From NCBI GenBank assembly GCA_016191165.1, contig JACPPF010000063.1, positions 27,922-91,921 on the forward strand: a stretch of DNA of 64,000 nt. Reading direction: 5' to 3'. Numbering within the stretch: position 1 is the first letter of the stretch; every line of letters begins with the position of its first letter. The translations under genes and the position numbers were made by a program. The notes beneath the pieces are model-generated. The model did not search any database, was not told the DNA's origin, and worked only from the letters and a program-made list of their open reading frames with translations. Of this stretch, positions 22,961 to 33,300 are shown piece after piece. Origin of the DNA: Planctomycetota bacterium (GTDB lineage Bacteria; Planctomycetota; Planctomycetia; Gemmatales; Gemmataceae).

Positions 22961-25315
22961 ATGAAAACGGAACGATGTTTCTTTTTGAGTTGGTTCACAT
23001 GCCTCGCGGTTTTGTGTACTTTCATTCATGTCGCTCCGACCTGGGGACAAAAACCGCCGCCGCCCGTCAACCCGCAAGCGCCGACGATCAATCCACTCCT
23101 GCCCGCAGGCGTCCAGCGCGGCGTGCCGACCGTAGTCCTGGTGACGGGCACGAATCTCGCCAATCCCACTGGCATTTCCGTGGGAACGCTCGCCAAGTAC
23201 ACCATCGCGACGGGTGACAAGAAGAAAATCGACGCGGGCAAGTTCAGCGTGACCATCGACGTGCCCGCAAATACTCCGGTCGGCGCCTATCCCTTACGCA
23301 TGGCGACCCTCAAGGGCGCCTCGAACTTGCGCGTCCTGTGCGTGGACGACCTGCCCCAGGTTGTCAGCAAGGCCGGCAATCGAACCAAGGCGACGGCTGA
23401 GGTCATCCCCATTCCCAGCGCGGTCACCGGCGCCGTCGCGGCGCAACAGAGCGATTTCTACAAGTTCACCGTCAAGGCCGGCCAACGTCTCAGCTTCGAT
23501 TGCGTGGCCCGCCGCATCGGCAGCGCGATCGATGCCCAAATGACGATCTACGACGCCAAGAGCATGCGCGAGCTCGTCTATGACAACGACTCCCCCGGCT
23601 GCCAGACCGATCCGCGCATCACCTACACGTTCAAGGAGGCCGGCGATTACCTCGTCGAGATCAACGACGTACTGCAACGTGGCGGCGCGGAATTCTTTTA
23701 TCGCTTGCGCGTCGGCGATTTCCCGATTGCCACGACATCGTTTCCTCTCGCCGCCAGGCGCGGCACGAAGGCGAAGATCGGCTTCGCGGGACCAGCGGTC
23801 GAGGGCGTCCCGACGGTCGACGTGGACGTGCCCAGCGATCCGGCCGTCGATTACTTTTGGGTTGCTCCCAAAAATGCCGCGGGCCTGCACGGCTGGCCCG
23901 TGCCCGTTGCGATTAGCGACGCCGATGAGGCCGTCGAGCAGGAACCCAATGACGACCCGAAGCAAGCGACTCGCATCACCGTTCCCGGCGGCGTTTCCGG
24001 CCGCTTTCAGAAAAGCGATGACGTCGATCACTTCGTATTCGCTGTGAAAAAAGGACAAAAACTCGCCATCGTCGCTCACACGCTGGAAATGTACTCTCCG
24101 AGCCTGGTCTACCTGATTTTGCGCAATAGCAAGACCAACGCCGAGGTCGCCAAATCGAATCCGCAGGCCCCGGCGCCGAATGACCAGAAGATCGACTTCA
24201 CCGCGCCGGTCGATGGCGACTACGTCCTGGAGGTGCAGCACCTCTATTTCGGCGGCGGGAAAAACGAGTCGTACCGAATCTCGATCCTACCGCCAGCGAG
24301 CCGATTTGATGTCGTGCTCGCCAAGGAACGATTTGACGTTTCCCCCATGGGCGTGGCAGCGATCCCCATTCAGATCATTCGCAAGGGTTACACCGGGCCC
24401 GTCGAGATTTCCACGCACGGACAACCTGGCCTGACCGGCACGATAACCATCGGCCCCGGAAAAACCGCGGGGTTGCTACTTGTTGCCGCTCAGGGCGATC
24501 TCGCAATGGGGGCCTATCAGTTTCACATCCTCGGCAAGGCCGTGATCGATGGAAAAAAGGCAGTCGAAATTGGCGCCGCCCGAGCCCAGGTCTCGCAAGC
24601 GATGAACGCCTTGCCCTATCCGCCGATGCACCTTCAGAATTTCGTCGCCCTGGCGGTCAAGGAAAAGTCGGAATTCAATCTCACCGTGAAGATCGATCCA
24701 CCGCAGGCCGTGCCCGGAGGCAACGTGACGATCACCGTCACCGCCAATCGCAAACCGGGCTTTGACGATGAGATTGTCCTGAACGCCTTCACCGGTTTGC
24801 CCCCAACCGTTCCCGCGCCAAAAAAACTGGCCTCGATTCCCGCCGGAAAGAATGTGGTCTCGTTCCCGCTGGCCATCAGCCCCAAGACGCCACAGGGGGA
24901 ATTCTTCGTGTTCGCGGCCGGCAAGTCCAAAGCGAAGGTCAAAGGCGGCAAGGAGTTTACCAGCGGCGGCGGGTTGCCGTTGATTCTCGTCATCGGCCCG
25001 CCGTTTGATCTCAAGATCGAACCGGCCGTGATTTCGCTCAAGCCCGGCGCAAAGGCCAAGTTGAAAGTGACCGCGATTCGCAAGGGCGGTTACACGGGCC
25101 CGATCGCGCTGAACTTACGCAAACTTCCCGCGCTGGTTACCGCGGGGCAGGCCGTTATCGCGGCCAAGCAAGACAGCACCGAGATCGAAATCACGGCTGC
25201 CCCCAACGCGGCGCCGGCAAACGTGACGACCGTCGATGTTGCCGGTACCGCGACCGCCCTCAACAATCTGGCCAACGCCTCGCCAATGTTCACAGTGCAA
25301 GTGCAAAAAAAATAG
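22961..25315 (+). CDS. Large exported protein with PPC-type domains
   Basis: 784 residues with a signal peptide (about 1-30, ending APTWGQ). The first part (PPPVNPQAPTINPLLPAGVQRG) is the IPT/TIG-like opening typical of planctomycete exoproteins. Two bacterial pre-peptidase C-terminal (PPC) domains can be read: QQSDFYKFTVKAGQRLSFDC to GDYLVEINDVLQRGG, and KSDDVDHFVFAVKKGQKLAI to GDYVLEVQHLYFGG. The C-terminal half consists of beta-rich Ig-like segments (VTANRKPGFDDEIVLNAFTGLPP; IRKGGYTGPIALNLRKLP). No protease catalytic motif is present, so it is probably a cell-surface or secreted binding protein. 273 bp upstream are AT-richer than average and gene-free. Confidence 0.88.
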   Translation: MKTERCFFLSWFTCLAVLCTFIHVAPTWGQKPPPPVNPQAPTINPLLPAGVQRGVPTVVLVTGTNLANPTGISVGTLAKYTIATGDKKKIDAGKFSVTIDVPANTPVGAYPLRMATLKGASNLRVLCVDDLPQVVSKAGNRTKATAEVIPIPSAVTGAVAAQQSDFYKFTVKAGQRLSFDCVARRIGSAIDAQMTIYDAKSMRELVYDNDSPGCQTDPRITYTFKEAGDYLVEINDVLQRGGAEFFYRLRVGDFPIATTSFPLAARRGTKAKIGFAGPAVEGVPTVDVDVPSDPAVDYFWVAPKNAAGLHGWPVPVAISDADEAVEQEPNDDPKQATRITVPGGVSGRFQKSDDVDHFVFAVKKGQKLAIVAHTLEMYSPSLVYLILRNSKTNAEVAKSNPQAPAPNDQKIDFTAPVDGDYVLEVQHLYFGGGKNESYRISILPPASRFDVVLAKERFDVSPMGVAAIPIQIIRKGYTGPVEISTHGQPGLTGTITIGPGKTAGLLLVAAQGDLAMGAYQFHILGKAVIDGKKAVEIGAARAQVSQAMNALPYPPMHLQNFVALAVKEKSEFNLTVKIDPPQAVPGGNVTITVTANRKPGFDDEIVLNAFTGLPPTVPAPKKLASIPAGKNVVSFPLAISPKTPQGEFFVFAAGKSKAKVKGGKEFTSGGGLPLILVIGPPFDLKIEPAVISLKPGAKAKLKVTAIRKGGYTGPIALNLRKLPALVTAGQAVIAAKQDSTEIEITAAPNAAPANVTTVDVAGTATALNNLANASPMFTVQVQKK

Positions 25316-25338
25316 TTGACAGGTAAAACTCCTATAAT
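25316..25338 (+). promoter_or_regulatory. Possible promoter elements before the STAS gene
   Basis: TTGACA at 25316-25321 and TATAAT at 25333-25338 are perfect hexamers but only 11 nt apart, too close to act as one standard promoter. The TATAAT may still serve as a -10. Confidence 0.25.
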
Positions 25339-25350
25339 AATCCCGGCTTT

Positions 25351-25390
25351 TCGTTTAGCGCTCGCGCGTCGTCTCGCGGGCGCCAAATGA
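25351..25390. repeat. GTTTAGC-family palindrome
   Basis: TCGTTTAGCGCTCGCGCG... with the partly decayed right arm GCGGGCGCCAAATGA. It lies between the possible promoter and the STAS gene. Confidence 0.6.
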
Positions 25391-25432
25391 GAATCTCCCA
25401 GCTCCCGTCTTTACCAGCAGCGAGTCACCATC

Positions 25433-25810
25433 ATGAGCACCGAAACCAGCCACGAATCGTTCAAGATCGAGCGGCACGGTGAAGTCGCCGTGGTCACCCC
25501 GTCGGTCAAGGTCGAGGAAATGCACGAGACCATGATCGAGCAAGCGGCGCGCATGGTCATCCAGTCGCTCAAGGCCGACCCGCCCGCGGGCATCGTCGTC
25601 GATCTGAGCCAGGTCACGTACTTCGGCTCCGTCTTCGTTTCGTTTCTCCTGCGTTGTCACTCGCAGGCGCGCAAACACGCGAGCGAGATCGTCCTCGCCG
25701 GCGCCAGCGAACCCGCACGCGAGTTGCTCAAACTGCTGGACCTCGAGACGCTGTGGGCGATCTATGATACCCGGCAAGAGGCGATCGAGGCCCTGAGCGG
25801 GTCCGATTGA
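25433..25810 (+). CDS. STAS-domain protein (anti-sigma-factor-antagonist-like)
   Basis: 125 residues covering a single STAS domain: FKIERHGEVAVVTPSVKVEEM, then GIVVDLSQVTYFGSVFVSFLLRCHSQARKHASEIVLAGASEPARELLKLLDLETLW. The region corresponding to the phosphorylated serine of SpoIIAA reads TYFGSVFVSFL, with Ser66 as the candidate site. Such proteins either regulate anti-sigma factors or act in phosphorelay switches. The gene is followed after three bases by queC, so they are probably cotranscribed although no functional link is known. Confidence 0.88.
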   Translation: MSTETSHESFKIERHGEVAVVTPSVKVEEMHETMIEQAARMVIQSLKADPPAGIVVDLSQVTYFGSVFVSFLLRCHSQARKHASEIVLAGASEPARELLKLLDLETLWAIYDTRQEAIEALSGSD

Positions 25811-25813
25811 TCC

Positions 25814-26470
25814 ATGGCCATTCCCACCCTCGCAGTCCTGATTTCCGGCGGTCTCGACAGCGCGATCCTGCTGGGCGATGCGTTGCGCCGTCGCGAGAGC
25901 GTCGTGCCGATCTACGTTCGTTGCGGCCTGCGCTGGGAGGCTGTCGAGCTTGATTACCTGCTGCGTTTCCTGGATGCGGTTCGGACGCCGAATCTTCAAA
26001 CGTTGGTGATCCTCGAAGAACCGATCGCCGAGGTTTACGGCCCACACTGGAGCATCACGGGGCATAACGTGCCCGATGCAAAAAGCGCCGATGCCGCGGT
26101 GTTCCTTCCGGGCCGCAATGTACTGCTGCTGGCGAAGGCGCTTCTCTGGTGCCATCTGAATCGCGTGCCGGCGCTGGCGCTGGGGTCGCTGCTGACGAAT
26201 CCATTTCCCGATGCGACGCCCGAGTTTTTTCAGGGCTTTCAAAAATTGCTCAATCAAGCCATGCAGGGCAACGTCGAGGTGAGACTGCCGTTTGGCGGCA
26301 TGAAAAAAGTCGCGGTGATGGCACTGGGGCGGGGCATGCCGTTGGAACACTCTTTCTCTTGCATCGCTCCGATCAACGGCCTGCACTGCGGCCAGTGCAA
26401 CAAGTGCGCGGAGCGCCGGCAGGCATTCGCAGACGCGCGAATGGTCGATCCGACACCCTATTCTGGTTAG
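25814..26470 (+). CDS. queC: 7-cyano-7-deazaguanine synthase QueC-like
   Basis: 218 residues. The PP-loop SGGLDSAILLG (about 10-20) binds ATP pyrophosphate. VFLPGRNVLLLAKALLW matches the conserved F-x-P-x-R-N motif. The C-terminal CIAPINGLHCGQCNKCAER gives C-x8-C-x2-C-x2-C, the zinc site of QueC. The enzyme makes preQ0 from 7-carboxy-7-deazaguanine in queuosine synthesis. The segment between the PP-loop and FLPGRN (YVRCGLRWEAVELDYLLRFL) differs from textbook QueC, so a related ExsB-type PP-loop enzyme cannot be excluded. No queD/queE/queF is nearby. It follows the STAS gene by three bases. Confidence 0.85.
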   Translation: MAIPTLAVLISGGLDSAILLGDALRRRESVVPIYVRCGLRWEAVELDYLLRFLDAVRTPNLQTLVILEEPIAEVYGPHWSITGHNVPDAKSADAAVFLPGRNVLLLAKALLWCHLNRVPALALGSLLTNPFPDATPEFFQGFQKLLNQAMQGNVEVRLPFGGMKKVAVMALGRGMPLEHSFSCIAPINGLHCGQCNKCAERRQAFADARMVDPTPYSG

Positions 26471-26519
26471 CCCCAAAGTCGCCGGGGTACGTGGATGAAA
26501 TTCAGAAGGTGAGTCTAAC

Positions 26520-27023
26520 ATGCCTTTCGACGTTCTGTGCCCGGAATGCGAGAAAAAGTTGCGCCTGCGCGACGAACTGGCTGGCAAGAAGATCAAGTGC
26601 CCAAAGTGCGGCGAAGCTTTTGTCGCCGAAAACCTGGTGGCGCAGGCCGCACCGGATGACGATGGCTATGAAACGGAAGAGGTGCCTGTCGAGCGAAAAA
26701 AAAGGCGATCGAGCCGTGAACCTGACGACGATGATGACGATCGGCCGCGAAAAAAAAAGGGCGCCCGCAAGCCCGAATCGGTCACGACGCCGATCGCCCC
26801 ATTGGTCTGGGGCATCGTCGCCATCCTGTGTCCCATTGGCATGTTGATCGGGTTTATCGCCATGTATCGGGCATGGGCGGCCCTGGCGGAGTTGCCAGAA
26901 GGCCGGCGCGGCGACATCGCACGCCGAAACATGTGGATCGCGTTCACGCTTGGCGCCGTCGGGGCGGTGGAGAGCCTCATTGCGGGGATCATCGGGACGT
27001 ACCTGCGCTTCGCGTCAGGTTGA
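26520..27023 (+). CDS. MJ0042-type zinc-ribbon membrane protein
   Basis: 167 residues. The N-terminal LCPECEKKLRLRDELAGKKIKCPKCGEAF contains C7-x2-C10 and C27-x2-C30, a zinc ribbon of the MJ0042 type common in planctomycetes. A highly charged linker follows (about 45-88; RKKRRSSREPDDDDDD). Two hydrophobic helices (about 95-118 and 140-162) fit a DUF4190-like membrane module. Orientation is probably N-terminus in the cytoplasm. The function is unknown. It follows queC by 49 bp and converges on the molybdopterin oxidoreductase. Confidence 0.85.
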   Translation: MPFDVLCPECEKKLRLRDELAGKKIKCPKCGEAFVAENLVAQAAPDDDGYETEEVPVERKKRRSSREPDDDDDDRPRKKKGARKPESVTTPIAPLVWGIVAILCPIGMLIGFIAMYRAWAALAELPEGRRGDIARRNMWIAFTLGAVGAVESLIAGIIGTYLRFASG

Positions 27024-27081
27024 ATCGGATTACTCAGGAGTCTTGCGCAGCCCCCGCGCACGCAGGCCTTCGGCGTGGCGA

Positions 27082-29214
27082 TTAAACCACCTCCACTTCC
27101 ACCAGATTATCAAAAAACGTCGCCGCCGCCCCGAAATCGGTAAGTGCGGTGCTCGTGGTCGCGTTGCAGTTGACGCCATCAGGTGAATAGCGGTTCCACC
27201 AGATGCTCTGGGTGATAACGACACCTGGCTTCACCGTCTCCGCCACCATGGCGCGCGCCTTGAACGAGCCGCGATCGTTGAAAATGCGCACCCATTGCCC
27301 GTCAGCGATGCTGCGCGGCTTGGCATCGCTCGGATGAATCTCCAGCGTCGGCTCGCGCGCCTGTTGACGCAGGGAGTCGATATTGACGAACGTCGAGTTC
27401 AAAAACTCCGGCACCGGCGGCGAAAGCATTTGGAGCGGAAACCTCGCCGCCAGGTCGGGCCGCGTCTGCGGGTCCTCGCGAGGCGGCGTGTAGTTTGGCA
27501 AAGGGTCGCGACCCTGCCTGGCAAGCGTCGGGCTGTAGAGTTCGCATTTGCCCGACGGCGTTCCGAAATTACCTTCCGCGAATGGAGCGTAATGTTCCGG
27601 CAGATTCAATCGGATTGGCCCGTCGCGCTTCAGGCGATCGAGGTCGATGCCGACGAAACCCGTGGGCGGCGGATAGACCGTCGCTTGCGGCCTGGCGCTC
27701 GCGTTGCTCTCGTCGAACGCTATGCCGCAAGCGGCTTGTAAACATTCCTCCGCCAACTGTTCATCGCTGATTTCAAAAAGCTCCGGCTCAAAGCCCATCT
27801 TTTTGGCGAGCAACCGGAAAACATCGGTGTTGCACTTCGCCTCGTGCAGCGGCGCGATCGCCGGCTCGTTCGCCTGCACATACAGGTGGCCATACGAACC
27901 GTGGATATCGAAATGTTCCATCTGCGTCGTCGCCGGCAGTACGATGTCGGCGTAGTCGGCGGTATCGGTTTGGAATTGCTCGTGGACAACCGTGAAGAGG
28001 TCCTCGCGTTTCAGGCCCTGAAGTACACGATTCTGATCGGGGCAGATTGCCGCGGGGTTGGAGTTATAGACATACATCGCCCGCACGGGCGGCCCCGGCA
28101 TTTCGCCCAGGAGCGCCTCGGCGAGCTGAGTCATGTTGATGGTGCGCGTGCCGGGCGGGATGAGGTCGGGCCGTTCGAGGTAGTTGGTGTCAAAAGGGTA
28201 CATCTTGCTGGTGCTCAAGAGCGCCCCCCCGCCGGGCTGTCTCCAGGCGCCGATGATCGCGGGCAGGCAGGTGATGGCGCGAACGGCCATGCCGCCGCCC
28301 GCGTGCCGCTGGAGCCCGTAGTTCACGCGAATCAACGCCGGGCGGATGGTGCCGTATTCGTGCGCGAGTTTTTCGATGTCCACGACCGGAATGCCAGTGA
28401 TGTCGGCGACGCGGTGTGGTCCGTATTCCTTCATGACGCGTTCGCGCAATTCGTCGCCGCCCAGGCAATAGCGCGCCAGGTAGTCGTCGTCTTGCAAATG
28501 GTCGCGGAAGAGGATGTGCATCATGCCGAGGGCCAGGGCCGCGTCCGTGCCGGGGCGGATCGGGATCCACCAGTCGCTCTTCCGCGCGGTCTTGCACTGG
28601 TACGGATCGATCGTGATGATCTTTGCCCCGGATTTGCGGGCGCGGTGCATGATCGCCCACAGGTGCATGTTGGTGACACTGGTGTTGGAGCCCCAGTTGA
28701 TGATGTAGCGCGAATCAATCACCGTGGCCGGGTCGATCACCGCGCGCGTGCCGAGCGTGATGTCGCACCCGGCGGCGCCGGCCGTCGCGCAGATCGTCCG
28801 GTCCAGGAGCGACGCGCCGAGCCGATGGAAAAACCGGCGATCCAGACTTGAACCGTGCAACTTCCCCATCGTGCCCGCATAGCTGAATGGCAGAATCGCC
28901 TGCGGCCCGTCGTGGGAGTTCGCAATCTCACGAAACTTCTCGGCAATGCGTTCAATCGCCTCGTCCCACGAAATTCGGCGAAACTGCCCTGCCCCCTTCG
29001 ACCCGGTCCGAAGCAGCGGGTATTTCAATCGCTCGGGATGATACACTCGTTCCAGATAGCGCGTGACCTTTTGGCACAGGAAGCCATCGGTAAACGGATG
29101 GTCCTTGTCGCCGCGCAACTTCACGGCCCGGCCATCCTGCACCGTGACGACCATGCTGCAGGTGTCAGGACAATCATGCGGGCAGACGACGCGAACGGTT
29201 TTCGTTGCGCTCAT
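27082..29214 (-). CDS. Molybdopterin-dependent oxidoreductase (CISM/DMSO-reductase superfamily)
   Basis: 710 residues from ATG 29214 (MSATKTVRVV); a start at 29229 would add five. The N-terminal CPHDCPDTC...GFLCQKV gives C11-x3-C15-x3-C19-x27-C47, a [4Fe-4S] site. The catalytic domain follows (GPQAILPFSYAGTMGKLHGSS; RTICATAGAAGCDITLG, where a cysteine could coordinate Mo/W). YIINWGSNTSVTNMH and GTDAALALGMMHIL contact the bis-MGD cofactor, and the C-terminal dinucleotide-binding domain (ISDGQ-like IADGQWVRIFNDRGSFKARA) is complete. No signal peptide and no FeS or membrane subunit gene is adjacent, so it is probably a soluble enzyme. Substrate not deducible. Confidence 0.92.
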   Translation of the reverse strand: MSATKTVRVVCPHDCPDTCSMVVTVQDGRAVKLRGDKDHPFTDGFLCQKVTRYLERVYHPERLKYPLLRTGSKGAGQFRRISWDEAIERIAEKFREIANSHDGPQAILPFSYAGTMGKLHGSSLDRRFFHRLGASLLDRTICATAGAAGCDITLGTRAVIDPATVIDSRYIINWGSNTSVTNMHLWAIMHRARKSGAKIITIDPYQCKTARKSDWWIPIRPGTDAALALGMMHILFRDHLQDDDYLARYCLGGDELRERVMKEYGPHRVADITGIPVVDIEKLAHEYGTIRPALIRVNYGLQRHAGGGMAVRAITCLPAIIGAWRQPGGGALLSTSKMYPFDTNYLERPDLIPPGTRTINMTQLAEALLGEMPGPPVRAMYVYNSNPAAICPDQNRVLQGLKREDLFTVVHEQFQTDTADYADIVLPATTQMEHFDIHGSYGHLYVQANEPAIAPLHEAKCNTDVFRLLAKKMGFEPELFEISDEQLAEECLQAACGIAFDESNASARPQATVYPPPTGFVGIDLDRLKRDGPIRLNLPEHYAPFAEGNFGTPSGKCELYSPTLARQGRDPLPNYTPPREDPQTRPDLAARFPLQMLSPPVPEFLNSTFVNIDSLRQQAREPTLEIHPSDAKPRSIADGQWVRIFNDRGSFKARAMVAETVKPGVVITQSIWWNRYSPDGVNCNATTSTALTDFGAAATFFDNLVEVEVV

Positions 29215-29263
29215 GAGGGCGGCTCCCAATCGGCGACCGAACGCAAATCTGGGCCTCGGTGGG

Positions 29264-30310
29264 TTATTTGCGGGCCGGTTCGTTCTCTTCGTTGCGTTGG
29301 TAGATCGGTAAGTAGCGGTATTCGACCGTGAGGGCCAGGATCGCCATCGCCGTGCTGTAGTTGGCGCCGGTCGGTTCGTTCGTGATCCAGCCGCCGTTGC
29401 GCTGCTGGCTTTCGAGCAACACCTTGTGAAGTTGCGGGCGGAAGATGTTCCAGTAGTTATTGCCCAGCTGGAACATCGCCTGCGAGGCGTAATAAGCGGA
29501 ATAATAGAAATGCACCTGTTGAGGCTGAAGCGGATTGCGAATCAGATAGGCGCCGCCCTGAAGCGCCTCGGGGGAATGGTGGCGATCCTTGCCGCACAGT
29601 TCGAGCGCCAGGACGCCCGTTCCGGTGCACGCGGTGGTGAGCATCGTACCGGGCATGTAGCAGAAGCCGCCGCCACGCGGTTCGCGGCATTGCATCACGA
29701 ACTTCATGGCCCGTTCGATCCGTTCGGCCGGCACGTCACAGCCGATGTTGCGGGCGGACCGCAGCGCGAGGAGTTGCCAGCCGGTGACGCTCAAATCGGC
29801 GTCGAAGCTGTCGCGCTGATAACGCCAGCCGCCGTTGAAAACGGTGGCATCGCCGCGCTGCGCTTGCAGGATGACCTTGACCGCCAGTTCGAGCTTGGGC
29901 TTGATTTCCTTGGCAATCTTGGCGTCGGACATGGCGACGACCTCGCACAGCATCATCGTGCAGATACCTTGCTTGTACATTTCGTCAAAGCCCGCGAAGC
30001 CGAAACTTCCGTTGGCCTGTTGCTGAGACAGAACCCAGCGGATGCCCTTCTCGACCGTTTCACGATAGGGACCCTCGCCCGGGACGTGCCCCGCGGACAG
30101 GAAGGCCATCACGGCCAGGGACGAGACGGCCGGATGCTTGACGCCGCCCGATTGCCACGCGCCGTCTTTTTCCTGGAGCAGCGCCAGGAATACCAGGCCG
30201 CGATCGACGCTTTCGGTCAGTTTGTCTTTTGGTGGGCCTTGCGCCAACCCGGGCGACGCCACGAGCAATCCCAAAAGGACGGCGCCGCCAACCCTGAGCA
30301 GGTTCAACAT
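29264..30310 (-). CDS. Exported prenyltransferase/squalene-oxidase-repeat protein
   Basis: 348 residues with a signal peptide (about 1-23, cleavage near GLAQG). The body has alpha/alpha-barrel repeats typical of the squalene-hopene cyclase/prenyltransferase-beta fold: KDGAWQSGG, NGSFGFAGF, FNGGWRYQRDSFDADLSVTGWQLLALRSA, GGGFCYMPG and NGGWITNE. The DxDD catalytic motif of cyclases and the zinc ligands of prenyltransferases are not visible, so an enzymatic role is doubtful. Planctomycetes have many such repeat proteins of unknown function. Its start overlaps the stop of the 1142-aa gene (TGATG), with AAAGGAGG before the ATG, so the two are translationally coupled. Confidence 0.9.
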   Translation of the reverse strand: MLNLLRVGGAVLLGLLVASPGLAQGPPKDKLTESVDRGLVFLALLQEKDGAWQSGGVKHPAVSSLAVMAFLSAGHVPGEGPYRETVEKGIRWVLSQQQANGSFGFAGFDEMYKQGICTMMLCEVVAMSDAKIAKEIKPKLELAVKVILQAQRGDATVFNGGWRYQRDSFDADLSVTGWQLLALRSARNIGCDVPAERIERAMKFVMQCREPRGGGFCYMPGTMLTTACTGTGVLALELCGKDRHHSPEALQGGAYLIRNPLQPQQVHFYYSAYYASQAMFQLGNNYWNIFRPQLHKVLLESQQRNGGWITNEPTGANYSTAMAILALTVEYRYLPIYQRNEENEPARK

Positions 30311-33300
30311 CAGCGATCCTCCTTTCGGTTTGGACCTAGGTCGTTGAGGCGTTCAAAGTATTGCCGAATCAGCTCCGCATGATCGTCGCCAAAACGTGCG
30401 CGATAATCCTGGATCATGCGCGTCTTCAACTCGCCCGGAAGCTGGCCCCAGGCTTTACCATTGACCAATTCGAGCGCGATCTCCTTGGGGAGCACGCCGG
30501 GCAAACCGCCGGGGCTAGGGCTGGCCTTGGCGTTGGGATTGCGTCCGAGGCGGGGCAGCTTGCTGGCCATTTGCTTCGTTGCCTGCTGCGCCGCCTGGGC
30601 CAGACTTTTGGCCGCCGCCTTCATCGCGGTCTGGGCATCCTTGGGCATGGTTGGCAACCGTTCCTGGGCCTTGCGCATCTGGTCGGCGCTATTTTTGAGC
30701 GCAGCCGCAGTCTTGGCGGCTTCTTTGGGCATCGCCTTCATCGTTTGATCTTGCGACAGCTTGGCGAGTTGTTTGACGACCAGGTCCAACTTGGCCTCCA
30801 CCTCGGCGTTCATCTTCTTCGCCTGCTGGGGATCGCCCTTGGCTTTCATCGCCTTGCCAGCTTCCATTGTCTTCTTGGCGTCGTCAATGGCTTTTGCGGT
30901 CTCCTTCGCCATGGCTTTTGCTTCCGGGCCGTTTGCTTTTTGCGAAAGTTCCATCAGGTCGTTCTTGAGCTGGTCGAGCTTTTCCGCCAGCGACTTGCCG
31001 CTGCCTTTTCCAGTACCCTTCATGGCATCAGCCAGCAACCGCTCCGTTTCCATGCGCAACTTTTCCTGCTCAGCCGCGAACGCCTTGATCGCAGCGACCT
31101 TCTTGCCGTCAACCGTTTGCTTCGGCGCGTCATTGGGAAGTTTCTTCAGCCAATCTTGCAAGCGCTGTTCGTGTTCCTTTTGATCCTGGATTGCCTGCTT
31201 CAGGTCGGGCTTGCCAAGCGATTTCGCCGCCGCCTGGGCTGGCTGGACATCGGGCCCCTGGTTCTTCTCGGCAAATGGCTTGACCTGGTTTGCCAGATCG
31301 GCCTGACGTGCCGCCAATTTTTCCGTTTGCGCCTTGACCGAAGCGGAAACCGGGTCGCCGCCAGCGCGCTGCTGATCGGCAATCGCCCTGGCATCCTGGG
31401 CGAGTTGGTCGGCACGCATCTTTTGTTGGGCGGTCATGGCTTCCTGCACAAGCTTGTTCTCTTCTTGAAGCTTTGCCATTTTGGCGGCGAGGCGCGCTTG
31501 TTCTTGTCGAATCGCTTCGATCTCCTTGGCTTTTTGCGCCTCATCGATTGCCGGCCTGGCCAACAGCTTCGCCAGGCGATCGGCCAGCAGATCTTGAGCC
31601 TTGGCCAGCTTGTCGATCTGAAACTGATCGAGCCGATCCTGGGCGAGCAGCTTGTTCCAGTCGAACAGGCCATCCAGCTTCTTCCGCGCTTCCAGCAAGG
31701 CCTCCTGGGTGGTACGCAGATCCTTCTCGGCCTGGGCAATTGGATTGCTCTTGGCGGCGAACTGTTGCAGGGCTTCGGCGCTTTTTTGCATCTCGTTCGT
31801 CGCCAAATCAACCAGGCGATCCGCCAACGGCGCCAGGTCCGGACTGGCCGCAAATTGCTGGGCGGCCTTGGCCAGCTCGTTCGCAATCTCCTGGTTGAGT
31901 GCCAAAATTTTCTTGGCGTGGTCGATTTGCGACTGGGTTACCGTTGGGGATTGGTGGGTGGTCCGTTGAAGTTGTTCGACCTGCGTGATCTCGTCATGCA
32001 ATTTCGCCTTGAGTTTGGCCAGCGCGTCGCGCACGGCGTCGGTTTGGCTGGCCGCCTGTTGCTTGAGGAAACTCTCAACCGAGCCATCGACGCGCAACGT
32101 CATCCAGGCGTCATCACCGGCCGGCGCGAATGCGATCTGTGGATTCAGGTCACGCGCCGGGAACCGTCCATCCAACTCTCCCTTGCGCAGTACGCGGTTA
32201 TCCACGGCCTGAACGCGAAACCGAACGCGATCGCGCTCCTTCAAGTCCGTGGGCAGGGGCAGCCAGTCGTCGATCGCCACACGCTTCTGGCCGGCGCCGG
32301 CGCGCCATTTCTCGACCCGTGGCAAACCATCGTTGATGCGCCAGACGATCGAGATGTCGCCCAGCCCCTCGTCATCCTCGATCTCGGTTTGCAGCCGAAT
32401 GGCGTCGTCTCGCGCAATCCGAAAATCGCGCCGGGTTGAAAGCGCTGAGCCGCCGTGGAGCCGAATTGGTTGGGTGAAGCGGGGCACGCCATCTTCGTGT
32501 ACAGTCCATTTTCCCAAAGGCATGCTGGCCGACAGACCGTGCTCGATGTCCATGACCAGATGTCCCTCGAAATCCCCGCTGTGGACCGCATGGGTTCTCG
32601 CGGTTCCCAGGAGCGTGCCGCTCGCGAATTCGACTGGATGAACCCACGCCTCAGGCTTTTCCGATTCGGACCGAACGACGCGCTTGACGTGAATCCGCGC
32701 CCTGGATGGCACGCGATCCAGGAAGAACTGAAAATCGACTTCGCTGTGAATCAACACGCCCGGCGGCTCCTGATCCACGGAACCCAGCTCCACCGTGCGC
32801 GGACCGACATGAGCCAGGTATCGCGGCGGCGTCACCACGATCGTCGGCCTCGCGGTCAGGCTCGGTGGGTCAACCACACCAACCGAAAAGGAATCACTGA
32901 TTGCATTTCCCGCCCTGACATGGAACCTACTTGAGTCGCGAATGCTAATCACATCGGCGATGAATTGCCCCGACTCACCGGGAACCATGGCAAGTTCGGC
33001 CGGTGGCGTCTCATCGGTCTCGCGAACCAGATAACACTCGGTTGGCATTTCCGCGTGATCGTCCAGCAGTTGCAGTTCCACCTCGACCCGCCGACCATCC
33101 CCACGGAGCACGAAGCCTGGGCCGCGAATCACATCGATGCGAATCGGCATCAGCGGCACGGCCCACGAGCGGAAGAAACGCCCAGAAAAATCCGCGAACG
33201 CCGGCACGAAGCCAAGGCCGAGAAGGGCGATCGAAAGCACGATTGCCGACCCTAGCCATTGCTTGGCCACGGCGTCGAGTGGGCAGGCTGCACGCGGATT

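Noticed and set aside
25316..25338. TTGACA plus TATAAT as one promoter
   Set aside because: The spacing is 11 nt rather than about 17, so the two perfect hexamers cannot be one standard promoter; listed only as possible elements.
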